A stretch of DNA of 64,000 bases, taken from Zygnema cylindricum. Lineage: Eukaryota > Streptophyta > Zygnematophyceae > Zygnematales > Zygnemataceae. The position numbers were made by a program, and so were the translations under genes. The stretch is taken from positions 103,619 to 167,618 of the forward strand of contig JBBHKE010000883.1 of assembly GCA_037447655.1 (NCBI GenBank), given 5' to 3'. Below are positions 24,573 to 36,323 of this stretch, piece by piece. Under the pieces are notes generated by a model, which was given only the letters and a program-made list of their open reading frames with translations, ran no database searches and was not told where the DNA came from. Position 1 is the first letter of the stretch. Each line of letters opens with the position of its first letter.

Positions 24573-25625
24573 CTATGGGAATTCTACAATTCTCATACTT
24601 GTTGTTATCACAGAGAACTGGTAGGCTGCCATGGCTGCCTTAGAAGACAGCCAGAAGATACAGCTCCTGCAAAAGATAGGTTGCCAAAAACAAGATTTGA
24701 TCTTGTGACCTCCGAAAACAAACGGACGCAATAGCCGTCCGCATTATCCGGTAGGTCTTGATGAATCGATACCCACATTATATTTAATAAGTATTTGAAG
24801 AGTGACGCAGCGAAACATTCTATTTAGCGGCTTATGTAATGAAATGAAACATGGAAACCTACAGTTCCTCACGAAATACTGTACCGCACGAAATGAACCA
24901 AACGAAATCAAACGTCGTTTCGCGATCAACCGTTCGCAAACTTAGACAGAATTTCAACGGTCAAACGCAATGACGATCGTAGAAATTCAACGGTCAACAC
25001 GTAACAATTACCTTTGAATTTCAACGAACAACATTATTCGGCGCGACGTCATATTAAACGGCGTACATTGATCGTCGAATTATCAACAGACGGCAGGCGT
25101 GAGTGCCGCCATGCCGAAAAGTTTTCCTTAGAGCACTTCGCCAAATTGGAGGAAGATGACATGGGGCACCATCCTATGGGATGCCGAAGAAGAAAGGGAC
25201 AAAATGGAGAAGACTTTTCTGCCACGTGGCAGACCAAGAGTAGTGCCGAATATTTCAGTACATAAAGTACTGCGCCTACCGTCTTTTGTATGGACATTAT
25301 TTAGTGTACGATGTTTTAATTGGTCTAGAAGAGTAATGAGTAGGTTTTTAGGACTTAAACAATTTTTTGAAAGCCCTCTCTCCTAGAGGCTATCTTATAA
25401 ATATGTTATCTTTAAACAACCATAACTTAATGCTCATGTGAGCAATGAGTGATTCCTTTTTCTACGCACTTAGGGGAGTCGAGGCTACACAATGGTGTAG
25501 TCGGTCTGAGTTTTTGCGTGCCACGGTGGCACTTATTCATTGTCAAATTCAAAATTGCAAATATTATCCTATAGGCTTCATATAAGCTGGACATTTTGTG
25601 TACCAATAGAGGTCACATAATTACA
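24573..25625 (+). repeat. Old solo LTR related to copia family B
   Basis: Degenerate plus-strand LTR. Recognisable landmarks are the GCCATGGCTGCCT block (about 24628), an AAGATTTGATCTTG tRNA-like arm (about 24691), CCACGTGGC (about 25222), and a TATAAATA box near 25396. Leader stem-loops follow: TGCTCATGTGAGCA (25431-25444), CTACACAATGGTGTAG (25485-25500) and GTGCCACGGTGGCAC (25518-25532). It ends AGGTCACATAATTACA, aligned with AGGTCTCAGAGTTTCA of other copies. No target duplication is visible. Confidence 0.7.
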
Positions 25626-26269
25626 CGGGGGTGGGGTTAGTCAGCTCTGCAAGGGTTCAGACTCTCTGATAATTTTAAGCAAAATATGTCACGCTCATGT
25701 GCTTTTCAAGCATACCTTTATTTCACCAAGGATTTCCGGGCCCTTTTTACCCTGAATGGTCTTCAAACTACGGAGGAGCGAGTGCACCAAGCCAGGCGAG
25801 ATACTTGTATTTCCTACACTGAGTGGTACGCACTTTATTTCGCGTCTAATGGAGGCTGAATGACCAAGTTCTATTGTTTCAAAGATTGCAATTCCGTTAC
25901 TTAACCAGTTTCCAACAGCCTCCGTGGGGGGTACATTGTGGATTGCCACGTAACTTTCCGGATTTGCATCTAGATTATATTGTTAGCCGTCAGTAGGAAT
26001 TTAGCTCCAGCTCAGCTAACTTTTGGTCCCTTAATTACGTTAGGTCAAAGTCTGACAAGTTAGTGTCATTTTCAGGACTTTGTCTTATAATAGAGGACTA
26101 AATAATTACTTCCGGCCACGGATCTAGACGCAGTCCGGAGCAGAACTTTTTGCCCTGAGTCTAGTACGGATTATTTTGTCTTCATGTCAGTTGAATAACT
26201 ATTGCTTACTGCTCATTGGTCAATAGTGTAACTTTGAATTTTGGACCTGCAATTTGACAAACTTTGATG

Positions 26270-26276
26270 TATAAGG
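26270..26276 (+). promoter_or_regulatory. TATA box of the G2 LTR
   Basis: TATAAGG, conserved at the same place in the 3' LTR (37196) and on the minus strand of G1 (about 23964-23971). Normal plant spacing puts the transcript start at about 26298-26305, inside the hairpin described next. Confidence 0.7.
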
Positions 26277-26291
26277 CACTTGGGGTTGAAA

Positions 26292-26319
26292 GAGACAGGT
26301 TGCTTTTCAGTACTGTCTC
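26292..26319 (+). other. Hairpin at the predicted G2 transcript start, complementary to the primer-site position
   Basis: GAGACAG (26292-26298) pairs with CTGTCTC (26313-26319) around a 14-nt loop. In G1 the stem is GAGACAA/TTGTCTC, a paired change that supports the stem. The segment 26293-26315 is the reverse complement of 26877-26900, just after the LTR, except for one bulged C. Confidence 0.75.
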
Positions 26320-26876
26320 CTATGAAAACCCTCAAAAATTCTAACAAACCTTCTTTTGGAGAATCTTTGTGTTGTTTCGACTCTATTGCCATCTTGGTTT
26401 TGGATATGTCTTTTGTGGAAATCACAGTCTGGGCGGGTAGTTGGCACTATCTTCCTTTTTGGGTGATTTTGGACTTTTTGCTGTTTGGAACCGAGAAGGG
26501 TCAGGTCGGTTCCGAGCTGCGGATACCGAAGGTTGCTGGAGTACCATACCTTTTTGACGATACTATCGGGAGAGGGGTCGCCTTTTTTTCATTTTCCTCG
26601 TTGATTGCTGGGGTATGTTGAGCTCGTTTCGCTACATTCCACATTTTATATCTTTTATTCTCTTTTTCTGGGGCAAGGTGATATTGTTAAATCTGGAATG
26701 CCAATCATATTTATCTATATATATATATATATATATCTACGTGGTAGTGCATTTGTGTCTTCATCAGGAGTTCTCTTTGCTTAGAAGTTACTTTTCTGGA
26801 GTAAGCCGAGAACCCTATGGATCAGGATAGTGGGTTTTGAGGGAACAAATGCGATAGACTTCCCGTCGACAAAGCA

Positions 26877-26900
26877 CAGTACTGAAAAGCAACCCTGTCT
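26877..26900 (+). promoter_or_regulatory. Primer-binding-site position of G2, matching its own LTR rather than a tRNA end
   Basis: The first bases after the LTR are CAGTACTGAAAAGCAACC..., which do not start with TGG as a site for a tRNA 3' end would. The first 18 bases are the exact reverse complement of LTR bases 26298-26315, and five more pair after a one-base bulge. G1 has the equivalent at 23352-23375. Confidence 0.65.
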
Positions 26901-27001
26901 GCACAGATTAGAGGAGATAGGAGCTTGAACTTCAGAAGCTCTTTTTTTGGAAGTGAGCTCTAGTGATATTCCATATTATTTCTCTTGTTCCCTCTGTCAT
27001 C

Positions 27002-27595
27002 ATGGTGGGAGGAGAGGCTCCGGATAATGGATCACGAGAGCAGGGTCGACAACAGCGGGCTGTATCAGAGAAACATTCCCAAAGGTTCGAGGAGTCTGAA
27101 CCCATGGAGATTATCTTTGATTCTTCTGCCAAAGGACCGGCTGCTGCTTCTTCTCCTCCTCCTCCTCCCCGTCTGACTCCCAAAAATTACCCCTCCTTGG
27201 CGGAGGTCGCTAGGGTCTATGCTGAGGAACGGAAAGACACACGGACTCAGGCCCAAGAAAGGAACCGGGTGTCTCCCAAGGCCCGACCAAAGCGTCAGGC
27301 GCAGAGGGAGCCTCATGTGGGTCCTCTTCCAGAGGTCGGGCTTCACACTCGATCTAAAATTCCACGGTCCGAGATCCAGATTGACACCGCGGTTTTGACG
27401 GATCCACGTCGCCCAGGTCGTAAGGAACTCCTTGCCTTTCACGACCTCCATGAGCTCAAGGTGAACAAGGAATTGGTACAGAGAGTGGCTCGGACAGATC
27501 GAGTCAGAGTGGTTAGACACGTGGGAGGGGTGGTGGTGATTTTGAGCAGTTCTTCGGAGAGCACCTCTTCACAATCGGTGCAGGACCGGTCCTAG
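27002..27595 (+). CDS. G2 gag-like protein, 197 codons, probably a truncated Gag
   Basis: ATG at 27002, TAG at 27593. The frame is open from about 26963, but 27002 is the first ATG and gives MVGGEAPDNGS. The protein has a proline run followed by LTPKNYPSLAEVAR, a basic segment (KARPKRQAQRE), HTRSKIPRSEIQIDTAVL, RRPGRKELLAFHDLHELK, and ends in a serine-rich tail (GGVVVILSSSSESTSS). G1 encodes the same blocks and then a further 400 codons, so the G2 stop most likely truncates a longer Gag. No zinc knuckle or protease motif is seen. The function as a capsid protein is inferred from its place between the LTR leader and Ty3 pol. The element A5 begins 73 bases downstream. Confidence 0.6.
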   Translation: MVGGEAPDNGSREQGRQQRAVSEKHSQRFEESEPMEIIFDSSAKGPAAASSPPPPPRLTPKNYPSLAEVARVYAEERKDTRTQAQERNRVSPKARPKRQAQREPHVGPLPEVGLHTRSKIPRSEIQIDTAVLTDPRRPGRKELLAFHDLHELKVNKELVQRVARTDRVRVVRHVGGVVVILSSSSESTSSQSVQDRS

Positions 27596-27667
27596 AGAGC
27601 CCCCTATTCTCGCCCTCCCCCATCTTCCTCTCACGACACCCTAGCCAGCAAACCAACCCAAGAAGGT

Positions 27668-28731
27668 TGTAGAAAATAATGGTCTGTTTAAAGTATTTTC
27701 TAGATCTAAATAGAAATATAGAAAGAAGCCGAGGCACTCTACCTCTAACTTCTCTCTCCAAACTCTCAAACTTGTCGCAATCACTAAGAAGTTGGAGAGG
27801 AAGCTAGAGCCATGGCTACCTTGGCTATCCAGAGGTTTACGGGAAATATATATATTAGTTTATTTACCGTAGGTTATTTCCTAAAAGAATATGTGTTTAT
27901 CCTAGGATTTGATCTTGGTACCTGCCTGACGGTAAGCACCATGTAGCCGGCAGCCTTAACGGCTAAGTCTAGACATGGTGTTTCGTATTATAGGGTTTTA
28001 TAATTAGTTAAACATTAATACGTAGGATAGTCCATTTAACTGAAACAGTTTTACGGGAGACATAGATCCAGTAATGTAAAAGTACGGATTACAGTATGGA
28101 TAAGAAACGAATACCGCGCATTTATTTCTTTAGCGAAACGAATACCGCGCATGTATTTATTACGACTACGATTTAATGAGAATTTAATCGGACAGAAATT
28201 AACGCCGAGATCGCAGAAGAGGATTTCTGCGATTTATGGTCATCGCCACATCCGATAACACGTGGCGAAATTACATTGGATCGTGGTATCTCTGGAGAAT
28301 ACGACATCGAATCCGGATATGACATGTGTCGACATTTAGGCCATGTCGTACTATGTGCGTACAGAAAGTACACCGACAGTTGTACTTTTGTGTACATAAG
28401 TGTTTTTTGATTGGCTCCGTACATCAGTAGATAGAGTCTGTGAGAGAGATAGGACTTAGAAAAATTAGGAGATAGGACCCCTTCTCCCATAGAGCTTCTG
28501 TACAAAAGGTCAATTTTGACCCTCCATAACTTACTGCTCAGGGGAGCAAATTCAGAGATTCTTTTTGCTTTCGACACAGAGGAGTCTTGCCTTTACAAAG
28601 GTGAAGGTGGTCAGAGTTTTTGTCTGCCAGTGTGGCAGTTGTTCTTGGTGAAACACAAAGGGGTCAGAGTTATCCTAGAGGCTTCTTAGAAGTTGTTCAC
28701 TCTGAGGACTTATGGAGGTCTCAGAGTTTCA
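27668..28731 (+). repeat. 5' LTR of A5
   Basis: Family A LTR, 1,064 bp, with the terminal hairpin, antisense tRNA-like arm (AGGATTTGATCTTGG near 27904), CACGTG near 28259, and leader stem-loops including TGCTCAGGGGAGCA (about 28533). Confidence 0.9.
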
Positions 28732-31700
28732 GGTTATGCCCCACCCTCTAGGGTACTAATCTTTAATAGAACTGGCTTCATATACTGGGAAAGTATGATG
28801 ATAGGAGCTCTATGCAAAAAAAGGTTTTGGGGGATAGTGAGTGGACGGTTGGGGCGTCCATGAAGTCTTAGAATCCCTCCAGGGTTTGGAGGAAGCTGAT
28901 TCACCAGGAAAGAGGATCCACCTTCAACGGAGGAAACAAAGGAAGGAGAGGTGGTGGACAAAAGAAAGGAGAAGGAGACGACCACACCAATAGCAACTGG
29001 TTCGGCATTCATGTCACCTATTCCGAGGAACGACGAGAATGATACTGAAACGTGGGACATCAAAAATATGGAGGCAAAGCATTTCATCCTACGCCATCTC
29101 ACTCAAGGACTTGCATGTCCTCAATTTCAGGTAGAAGGGCATCCGATCTTTAGATGGCTCTCATAAAGATGTACCGAAGTGGTACGATTCAGCAACAACA
29201 GTTGGCTGATCAGAAAGTTAAGGAGTATGTATACAAAGGGGGGAAGATGTTGGATTTTTGCAATGAGCTTGCTACACTCTTCATGGAGCTACAAAGTGCG
29301 GGAAAAGATTTTAGTGAAAAAGAAAAAGTTAACTGTTTATTGATGAAGTTACCCGATGAGTTCGAGAACATAGTCAACCGTGTGGAGGACTTGTCGAACT
29401 CAAGGTGGATATGGAACTCAGTGGTAGGGATGATTCTTGTTCAGGAGAATACGATTGAGATCCGAAGGGGAGGAAAGAGTGGGCAAGCCTTGGCAACTGC
29501 GACCGATTGGAGGAACAAGGATTCTTGGAAACCAGTCGGAAACTATGGGGGAAGGGAGCAGAAAAATCAGACCGACGAGTTTGGACCAAGGGCTCCCAAA
29601 GGTTTATGTCATTTTTGTAAGAAACTTGGGCACTATATGGCAGAGTGCACTAAGCTAACCGAGCTTCGGTTAAAGGAGGGGCAGACCGGTGGTACCGCGA
29701 GAGGAAAGAAAAAGGCCCTTGTGACACAGGTACATGAGGAGGAATGCGCGGATGAGGACGATGAGCTCCTTTTAGGTGAGGAGTTGGAGGCGAAAAACGA
29801 AGTCGAAATTCCACGAAGGCAGAAATGTGCTTACGGTGGATTTAAAAGTGAAGCATGCTGGATTGTATATTCAAGTGCCTCCATGCACATGTGTAAGGAT
29901 AGGCACCTGTTCACTAAGATAAGAAAGATTCCCACCGTAGAGATAGAGTACGATGATGGGAGGATAGTCACCACTACTCTTGTAAGATCGGTAGATCTGA
30001 AAGTGTTAGTAGAAGGAAAGACATCCATAGTAACATTATCCGATGTATTGTTAATTCTGGAGCTGAATAAAAACCTCATCTCTACATTTGTATTAGATGA
30101 AAAGGGTTTTTTTACTTGCACTAGGGATGAGTCTTTACTGCTAGTTTTGAGGAGGATGTCTATTTCATTGCTGAGAAAGGTAGCCATGGGATGTTTAAGG
30201 TGATTTTAAGTAATGATACGAAGAAACTTTATTATGCTGGTGTTCATGATATTATGATGTGGCATAAGAGGCTTGGGCTTTAAAATCTACATATGTTAAG
30301 AGAGATGAAAAAGATGGGAGTGGTGGAAGGGATTAAGTTCAGTGAGAGTGATAATATAAGTGATTGTAGTGGATGTGCTCAAGGTAAAGCACACAAATTA
30401 CCCTTTCCAAAAACAGCCACCTATAAGGGAGAAAAAATTCTAGATCTAGTACACACAGATATTTGGGGACAGGCTAAAGTGCCCTCACCAGGGGGGAAGA
30501 GATTTATGATGACTATCACTGATGATTCGTCTCGGTATTCCCGGGGGTATTTTTTGAAAAATAAGTCAAAAGCTCAGGATTGTTTTAGACAATATAAAGC
30601 ATGAAGCGAAAAACTCCATGGAACTCCAATCAAAAGAATAATGAGTGACAATGGTGGAGAGTATACTTCTAACCAGTTTGAGGATTTTCTGAGGGAAGAT
30701 GGGGTCCAACACCAAAAGACAGTTCCAGAAAAACTCGGAATAGAATGGGGTAGCTGAAAGGTTAAATATAACACTAAGTGATAGTGCTAGAAGTATGTTG
30801 TCAGATAAGAAGATAGGAAAAAGGTTTTGGGCAGAAGCAGTGAACTCTGCTAATTACCTCAAAAATAGAGTTATTACTTCAGCTATAAAAGATCATACAC
30901 CTTATGAGAGATAGACAGGCCGAAAACCAGACATATCTCACTTAAAGGTTATGGGCAGTCTAGTATTCAGTCTAGATACAGATCGGTCTAATTCGAAGCT
31001 AGATCCTAAAGGAAAACCGGGATACTTATTAGGATATGATGAGGATGTTAAAGGATATAGAGTTTATGATCTAAAAAGGGAAGATATAATCTTAGTAAAG
31101 CATCTAGTAGTTATGGATGAAGGAAAGTCTGTGGATTCCTTCAAATATACAAAGTCAGTAAAAATCAGATTTGGGTCAGAAAATTCCGATGACTTTGAGC
31201 TTCCTAACTATCCAGGTTTTAGAGAAGATGACATTCTTGCAGGTACAAATCAGACCGAAAAAGACTCGGCTGTGGAAACTCCAGTGACAACTCTACCCGA
31301 AGCGGAAGACGTGGTGGAAATTGATTCGGAATCAAGGGATAGGGGAGAAGCCGAGTTTGTTCGAAAGAATCCACGAGAACCATCTATTCCGGCCTCAGAT
31401 TTTGAAGGGGGGAGGAGAAGTAGCAAAAGACTGCAAGAAAAACAGGTTAATAACAAGGTAACAAAAATATCTCATCAAGATGAACCTCAAACTTATGGAG
31501 AGGCGATGACTTGTCCGGAAAGAAATCGGTGGAAGACAGCCATCAATGAAGAGATGGCCTCAATTATGGCAGCCGATACTTGGGAGCTGGTGGATTGTCC
31601 ACCTAACCGAAAACCAATCGGTTGTAAGTGGGTTTTCAAATTAAAACTGAACCCAGATAACACAATCGAGCGCTACAAGGCCCGACTAGTGGCAAAGGGA

Positions 31701-33064
31701 TTTACACAAAAGGAGGGAATTGACTACGAGGAAACCTTTGCCCCGGTGGTCAGATTTCCCTCCGTCCGCATACTTCTCAGCCTGGCAGCAGCGGAAGACA
31801 TGGAAGTGCACCAGATGGACATCAAAACAGCCTTTTTGCATAGAGAATTGGAAGAGGAGATCTTCATGCGACAACCCGAAGGGTTTGTGGAAGAAAGAGA
31901 GGAGAGTAAGGTATGCCGGCTGATTAAATCTCTTTATGGTTTGAAATAGGCGCCTCGACAGTGGAATAAGAAGCTTGATGAGTTTCTTACCGGTCTAGGA
32001 TATATTCGGATAAGCTCAGATCACTCAATCTATGTTTTCGAAGATGAGGAAGGTTTTATATTTATTGCAATTTATGTTGATGATTTGCTTGTTTTAAGTA
32101 AATCAATGGAAAAAAATAATAAACTAAAAACCGATCTTAAGGGGAGATTTGAAATGAAGGATATGGGGGAAGCAAAATATATTTTGGGAATTCAAGTAGA
32201 GAGAGACCGAAAAAGAAAAATTATAAGATTGACTCAAAAGGAAGCAATAGGGAACATGCTTGAAAAATTTCAAATGGATAAAGCTAATAGTTGTACAACT
32301 CCAATGGAGTTGAAGAAGGGAAGTGAGGGGAGTGAGGAAGGAGGAGTCATAGTCTTAGACGAGGAATTATCTCCTGAAGAACAGAAGTTCATGCAGACTA
32401 TTCTATACAGGCAAGTAGTGGGAAGTCTAATCTATTTAATGAATTGTACCCGGCAGGATTTAGCTGCAGCTGTAGGAGTGCCGAGTACAAGTCTAAATGC
32501 TCCCACTAAGAGGGATTGGGAGGCAGCTAGGAGAGTCCTTAGATATTTGATAGGAACTAGGGATCTATGGTTGCATTTGGGTGGGGAGAATACTGACATC
32601 ACTACTTGGAGTGATGCCAGTTATGGTGATGCTCCGATGAGGAGATGCACTTCTGGATATGTATTATATGTGGGTGATGGGGCTTGCTGTTGGAGTAGCA
32701 AATAGCAAAATATTATTGCTCAGTCCACCATGGAGGCTAAGTATATGGCCTCTTGCTCTACTGTAAAATAATTGATGTGGGTCAAGTCTTTACTCGGTGA
32801 ACTTGGTCATCTTAAGAGTGGTGTGCATAAAATATTTTGTGATAATCAAGCAGCAATCGCTATTTCTGCCAATCCTAAACATCATTTTAAAGCTAAACAC
32901 ATGGACATTAGACTCAGCTTTGTTAGAGAGAAAGTAGAAAATAAAATAATCAGTAGTACCGACCAGATAGTGAGATGGTAGCAGATATGATGACCAAACC
33001 TGTGCCTTCCCCTAAGCTAATTTTCTGCAGGGAGAAGTGTGGTCTGAAATTAAAGATTGACTAG
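28712..33064 (+). pseudogene. A5 gag-pol, Ty1/copia polyprotein with many stops
   Basis: The gag ATG is at 28712 in the LTR end. The frame 29154-30203 spans late Gag (QQQQLADQKVKEYV), the knuckle CHFCKKLGHYMAEC and the protease region. The protease active site is destroyed (D-S-G-A read as Y-S-S-A). Integrase (30293-30604) keeps CSGC, HTDIWG and MMTITDD. The hinge and RT begin at 30951 and run to a TAG after SLYGLK (31947-31949). YVDD is at 32073-32084. RNase H (to 32705) has WSDASYGDAP, then TAG at SSK*, an E-to-K change in MEAKYMAS, and TAA after STVK. Five of these lesions are identical in A4: the frameshift after PEKLGIEWGS, TAG after YER, TAG after YGLK, and the two RNase H stops. Confidence 0.92.
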
Positions 33065-33077
33065 AAAATAAGGGGAG

Positions 33078-34125
33078 TGTAGAAATTAATGGTTTTAAGT
33101 ATTTTCTAGGTCTGAATAGAAAGAAAGAAGCCGAGGCAGTCTACCTCTAACCTCTCTCTCCAACTCTCAAACTTGTCGCAGTCACTGAGAAATTGGAGAG
33201 GAAGCTAGAGCCATGGCTACCTAGGCTATCCTGAGGTTTACGGGAAGTTTATATTAGTTCGGGTTTATTTATTTAAAAGGTATGTGCCGGCGGCAGGAAT
33301 TGATCCTTGAACCTACCGGCCGGCAGACAGGAAATAGTCGGTAGCCTTAGCCGTTAAGTCTAGGAATCGTGATACATAGTATATAGTTTGATAGTTATTT
33401 AAATATGTATACGTACGATAATTCATTTAACTATAATAGATTACGGGATACATAGATCCGGTAATATATAAAGTACGGATTACGGTACGGACTATAAATC
33501 AATACCGCGCATTTGTTTCGTAAATGAAACAAATACCGCACATGTATTTATTACGGCTAAGATTAAATTAGATTCTAATCGGACGGCCGCAATTAGCGCC
33601 GAGATCGCGGAGGAAGTTTTCGGCGGTTTGTGGCCATCGCCACATCGGATGACGCGTGGCGAAATTTCGTTGGATCGTGGAATCCCCGGAGATTATGACA
33701 TCGAATCCGGATATGACATGTGTCGACATTTAGGCCTTGTCGTACAATGTCCATACCTAAAGTACACCGGCAACTATACTTTTGCGTACAAAGCTCAATT
33801 CTGATTGGTTCCGTACATCAGTAGATAGAGTCTGTGAGAGAGATAAGACTTAGAAAAATTAGGAGATAGGACCCTCTCTCCCATAGAGCTTCTGTACAAA
33901 AGGTCAACTTTGACCCTCCATAACTTACTGCTCAGGGGAGCAAATTCAGAGATTCTTTTTGCTATCGACTCAGTGGAGTCTTGTCTTCACAGGGGTGAAG
34001 GTGGTCAGAGTTTTTGTCTGCCAGGGTGGCAGTTATTTTTGCTTAAACACAAAGGGGTCAGGATTATCCTAGCAGCTTCTTGGAAGCTGTCCACTCTGAG
34101 GACTTATGGAGGTCTCAGAGTTTCA
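33078..34125 (+). repeat. 3' LTR of A5
   Basis: Family A LTR, 1,048 bp, ending AGAGTTTCA directly against Ty3 pol sequence of G2. Leader stem-loops are near 33929-34033. Confidence 0.9.
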
Positions 34126-36102
34126 GCGATTTATACCAGAGTTCAGTAGTCACTCCCAGCCCCTTAACCAGCTACTGCGGAAGGACCAAGAGTGGCAGTG
34201 GGCCAAAAAACAACAGATCTCCTTCTAGTTCTTGAAGGATGCTTTGCAGCAACACCCCGTGCTCTGGATGCGTGATCACCAAAGACCTTTCCTCCTTTAT
34301 ACTGATTGGAGCAGGTTTGGATTGGGAGCGGTTTTAGCTCAAGTCGATGATGCCAGAGCTCAATATGTGGTGGCCTACGCCAGCGAGAGCAACAACAGGG
34401 CTGAGGGGAATTATAGCAATTACCACAGATAGTTACTCGCAGCGGTTTGGGCCATCCATCATTTCTGGCCTTATTTGTACGGAGTCCATTTCACACTGAT
34501 TACGGATCACCAACCCTTGAATTCGATCATAGAAAATAGTAAGTTGACCGGCAAACTTGCCAGATGGGTTCTTATCATGCAGGAATATGATTTCGACATT
34601 GTTCATAGGGCAGGGGAGATCCATCGGAATGCCGACGGACTTAGCCGGAATCCTGATCCATCCACCATGGATTCTACCGGGGCTCGGCATGAAGAGGACC
34701 TTGAGATCAGCTTGGGAATCATTCGAGCCTCCTCCGTTTTCATCTGGCTTCCCCAATCTGGGGGGGAACTCTCAACTTTCTCTGCCAATGTGGAGGGGCA
34801 GGCGCCAATAGGGGTCGGACGGAAGGACATCTGGAACGACCCCGATGCTCTCCAATCTATCCTGCAGGGGTCCCCTCTTCCCCACTTGACTGGAGTTCCG
34901 TTAACCCGGGTACAGCCCCGAATGGCTGCCTATGATTGAGATAGTGGCGTTCTCTTTCGGAAATGGTCAGACGGTACGAGGAAAGTGGTTCCTCCCCCCT
35001 TTGACCGAAAAACTCTGATTTCTAATCTCCATCGGCAATGTGGACACTTCAGGCAAAAACGGACCACGTCCTTGGTTACGGGCTCTTCTTAGTGGCATTG
35101 GTTGCGGACCGAAGTCAACCGAATTGTGCAAACTTGCTCCTCATGCGATCACGTTATGGCAGCTTTTGACAAAAAGGGTGGGAGTGAGCTTCATTCGCTG
35201 CCTATCCGAGGAATGTTTTTTCGGTGGTCGTTAGATCTTTTGGGACCCCTTCCGACCAGCAGGCGGGGGAACCGCTTTGTGCTGGTCATGATAGAACATT
35301 TTTCCAAGTGGGTCGAGTTGGTGGTTTTGCCCCGGAAGGAGTCCAAGGCAATTGTAGATGCCTTTTTGCAAAGGGTGCTGGCCCAATTCGGAGCGCCCGC
35401 GGAAGTTCTGACCGACCAAAGCTCCGAATTCGCCAGAGAATTTTCCAACCTCTTGGAAAAATGCTTGGTCGACCATTGGCTGACCAGCCGTGAACACCCT
35501 CAAGCCGACGGTTTAGCCGAAAGGTGCGTACACATAGTGAAGCGGTCACTACGAAAAAATGCCGTGGAAGAAGATTTGGGGGAGTGGGACCAAAAAGTGC
35601 CTTAGATTGCTATGGGTTACAGATTTAGCAGGCAGGCTTCTCTCCACTTCTATAGCCCTTATTTCATTCTATTTGGACAACATCCCATCTTGCCCGGAGC
35701 TGCATCGACCCAGGCAGTGGTCCTACCAGAGATGGATCACAAGGGGACAGTCGAAAAACTGATCGCCAGCAAGGCCAAGGTATTCCACCGAGAGATGCCT
35801 CTCGCGATGGGAAATTTGCAGGCGCTCAACACCGAGATCAATTGTGGTATTCTCAGCGCCGGAGTGGGAATTATGTGCCCCCGCAGCGACGATTTATGCC
35901 GAAAGACTTTGTATATCGAATGCAACAGAAGAAGGACACGCTAAATATTTCTGCCGCGAGAGTAATATTGAAAGTGGTCGAGGTGTCCAACAAAGGGGTT
36001 TTTATATTGGAGGGGAAAGATGGTCGACGAATTAAAGATAATCAGATCAATGTGGCCCCTGTCATCTTCCGGGATAGGAAGACGAACCAACTTTTTACTT
36101 AA
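34126..36102 (+). pseudogene. G2 pol remnant: Ty3/gypsy RNase H and integrase
   Basis: Starts in the RT connection (PLNQLLRKDQEWQW). RNase H follows with LYTDWSRFGLGAVL, YVVAYASES and FTLITDHQPLNSI, then the tether IVHRAGEIHRNADGLSR. The integrase zinc domain has CSSCDH (about 35130-35150). The core has WSLDLLGPLPTS, LTDQSSEF and HPQADGLAER, supplying the D-D-E residues (about 35225-35525). The C-terminal part (35842-36102) has RFMPKDFVYRMQQKKD and ends QLFT-stop. No chromodomain is visible. Stops at about 34187, 34427, 34937 and 35603 and a frame change near 35840 inactivate it. Protease and RT catalytic parts are missing. Confidence 0.9.
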
Positions 36103-36323
36103 CTTACTGTGCCGATCCTCCCTCTTGTTCCTCAACTTGCAATCAATCTTCCCAGCTACACCAACTATTAGTTTGCAATTAGTGTGGTCAGTGTTTCCAT
36201 TCAGCATGTCTCCCCTCCCCATGGGAGCCACACCCTTTACCCTCCAGCATCTGGTTTTGTGGGAACTGCGAATGGAGTGGGTAATTGTTTTCATATCTTA
36301 GTCCCGGTTGACTAAGAGGGGGG
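36103..36323 (+). other. G2 3' untranslated stretch ending in a purine tract
   Basis: About 210 bp without a frame, ending GAGGGGGGAAA (about 36315-36325). The tract looks like a polypurine tract for plus-strand priming, but what follows is repeat copy 1, not the LTR. Confidence 0.5.

Larger units (their letters stand above)
25687..26876 (+). repeat. 5' LTR of Ty3/gypsy element G2
   Basis: LTR of 1,190 bp, from TGTCACGCTC to AAAGCA, matched by 36611-37822 at the other end of the element. It contains TATAAGG at 26270, the hairpin at 26292-26319 and a TA microsatellite near 26705-26736. The 61 bp before it (25626-25686) hold nothing I recognise. Confidence 0.9.
27668..34125 (+). mobile_element. 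A5, Ty1/copia element, 6.46 kb, without matching target duplication
   Basis: 5' LTR 27668-28731 begins TGTAGAAAATAATGG. The primer site at 28732 is slightly mutated (GGTTATGCCCCACC). The polypurine tract ends at 33077 and the 3' LTR is 33078-34125. Flanks are AAGGT on the left and GCGAT on the right, so the 5-bp duplication is absent. Combined with the loss of G2 sequence across the site, this suggests deletion or recombination between two insertions. Confidence 0.9.

Noticed and set aside
26706-26736. TA microsatellite as a separate feature of interest
   Set aside because: Simple repeat inside the G LTR, present with different length in the 3' LTR (about 37640-37683).
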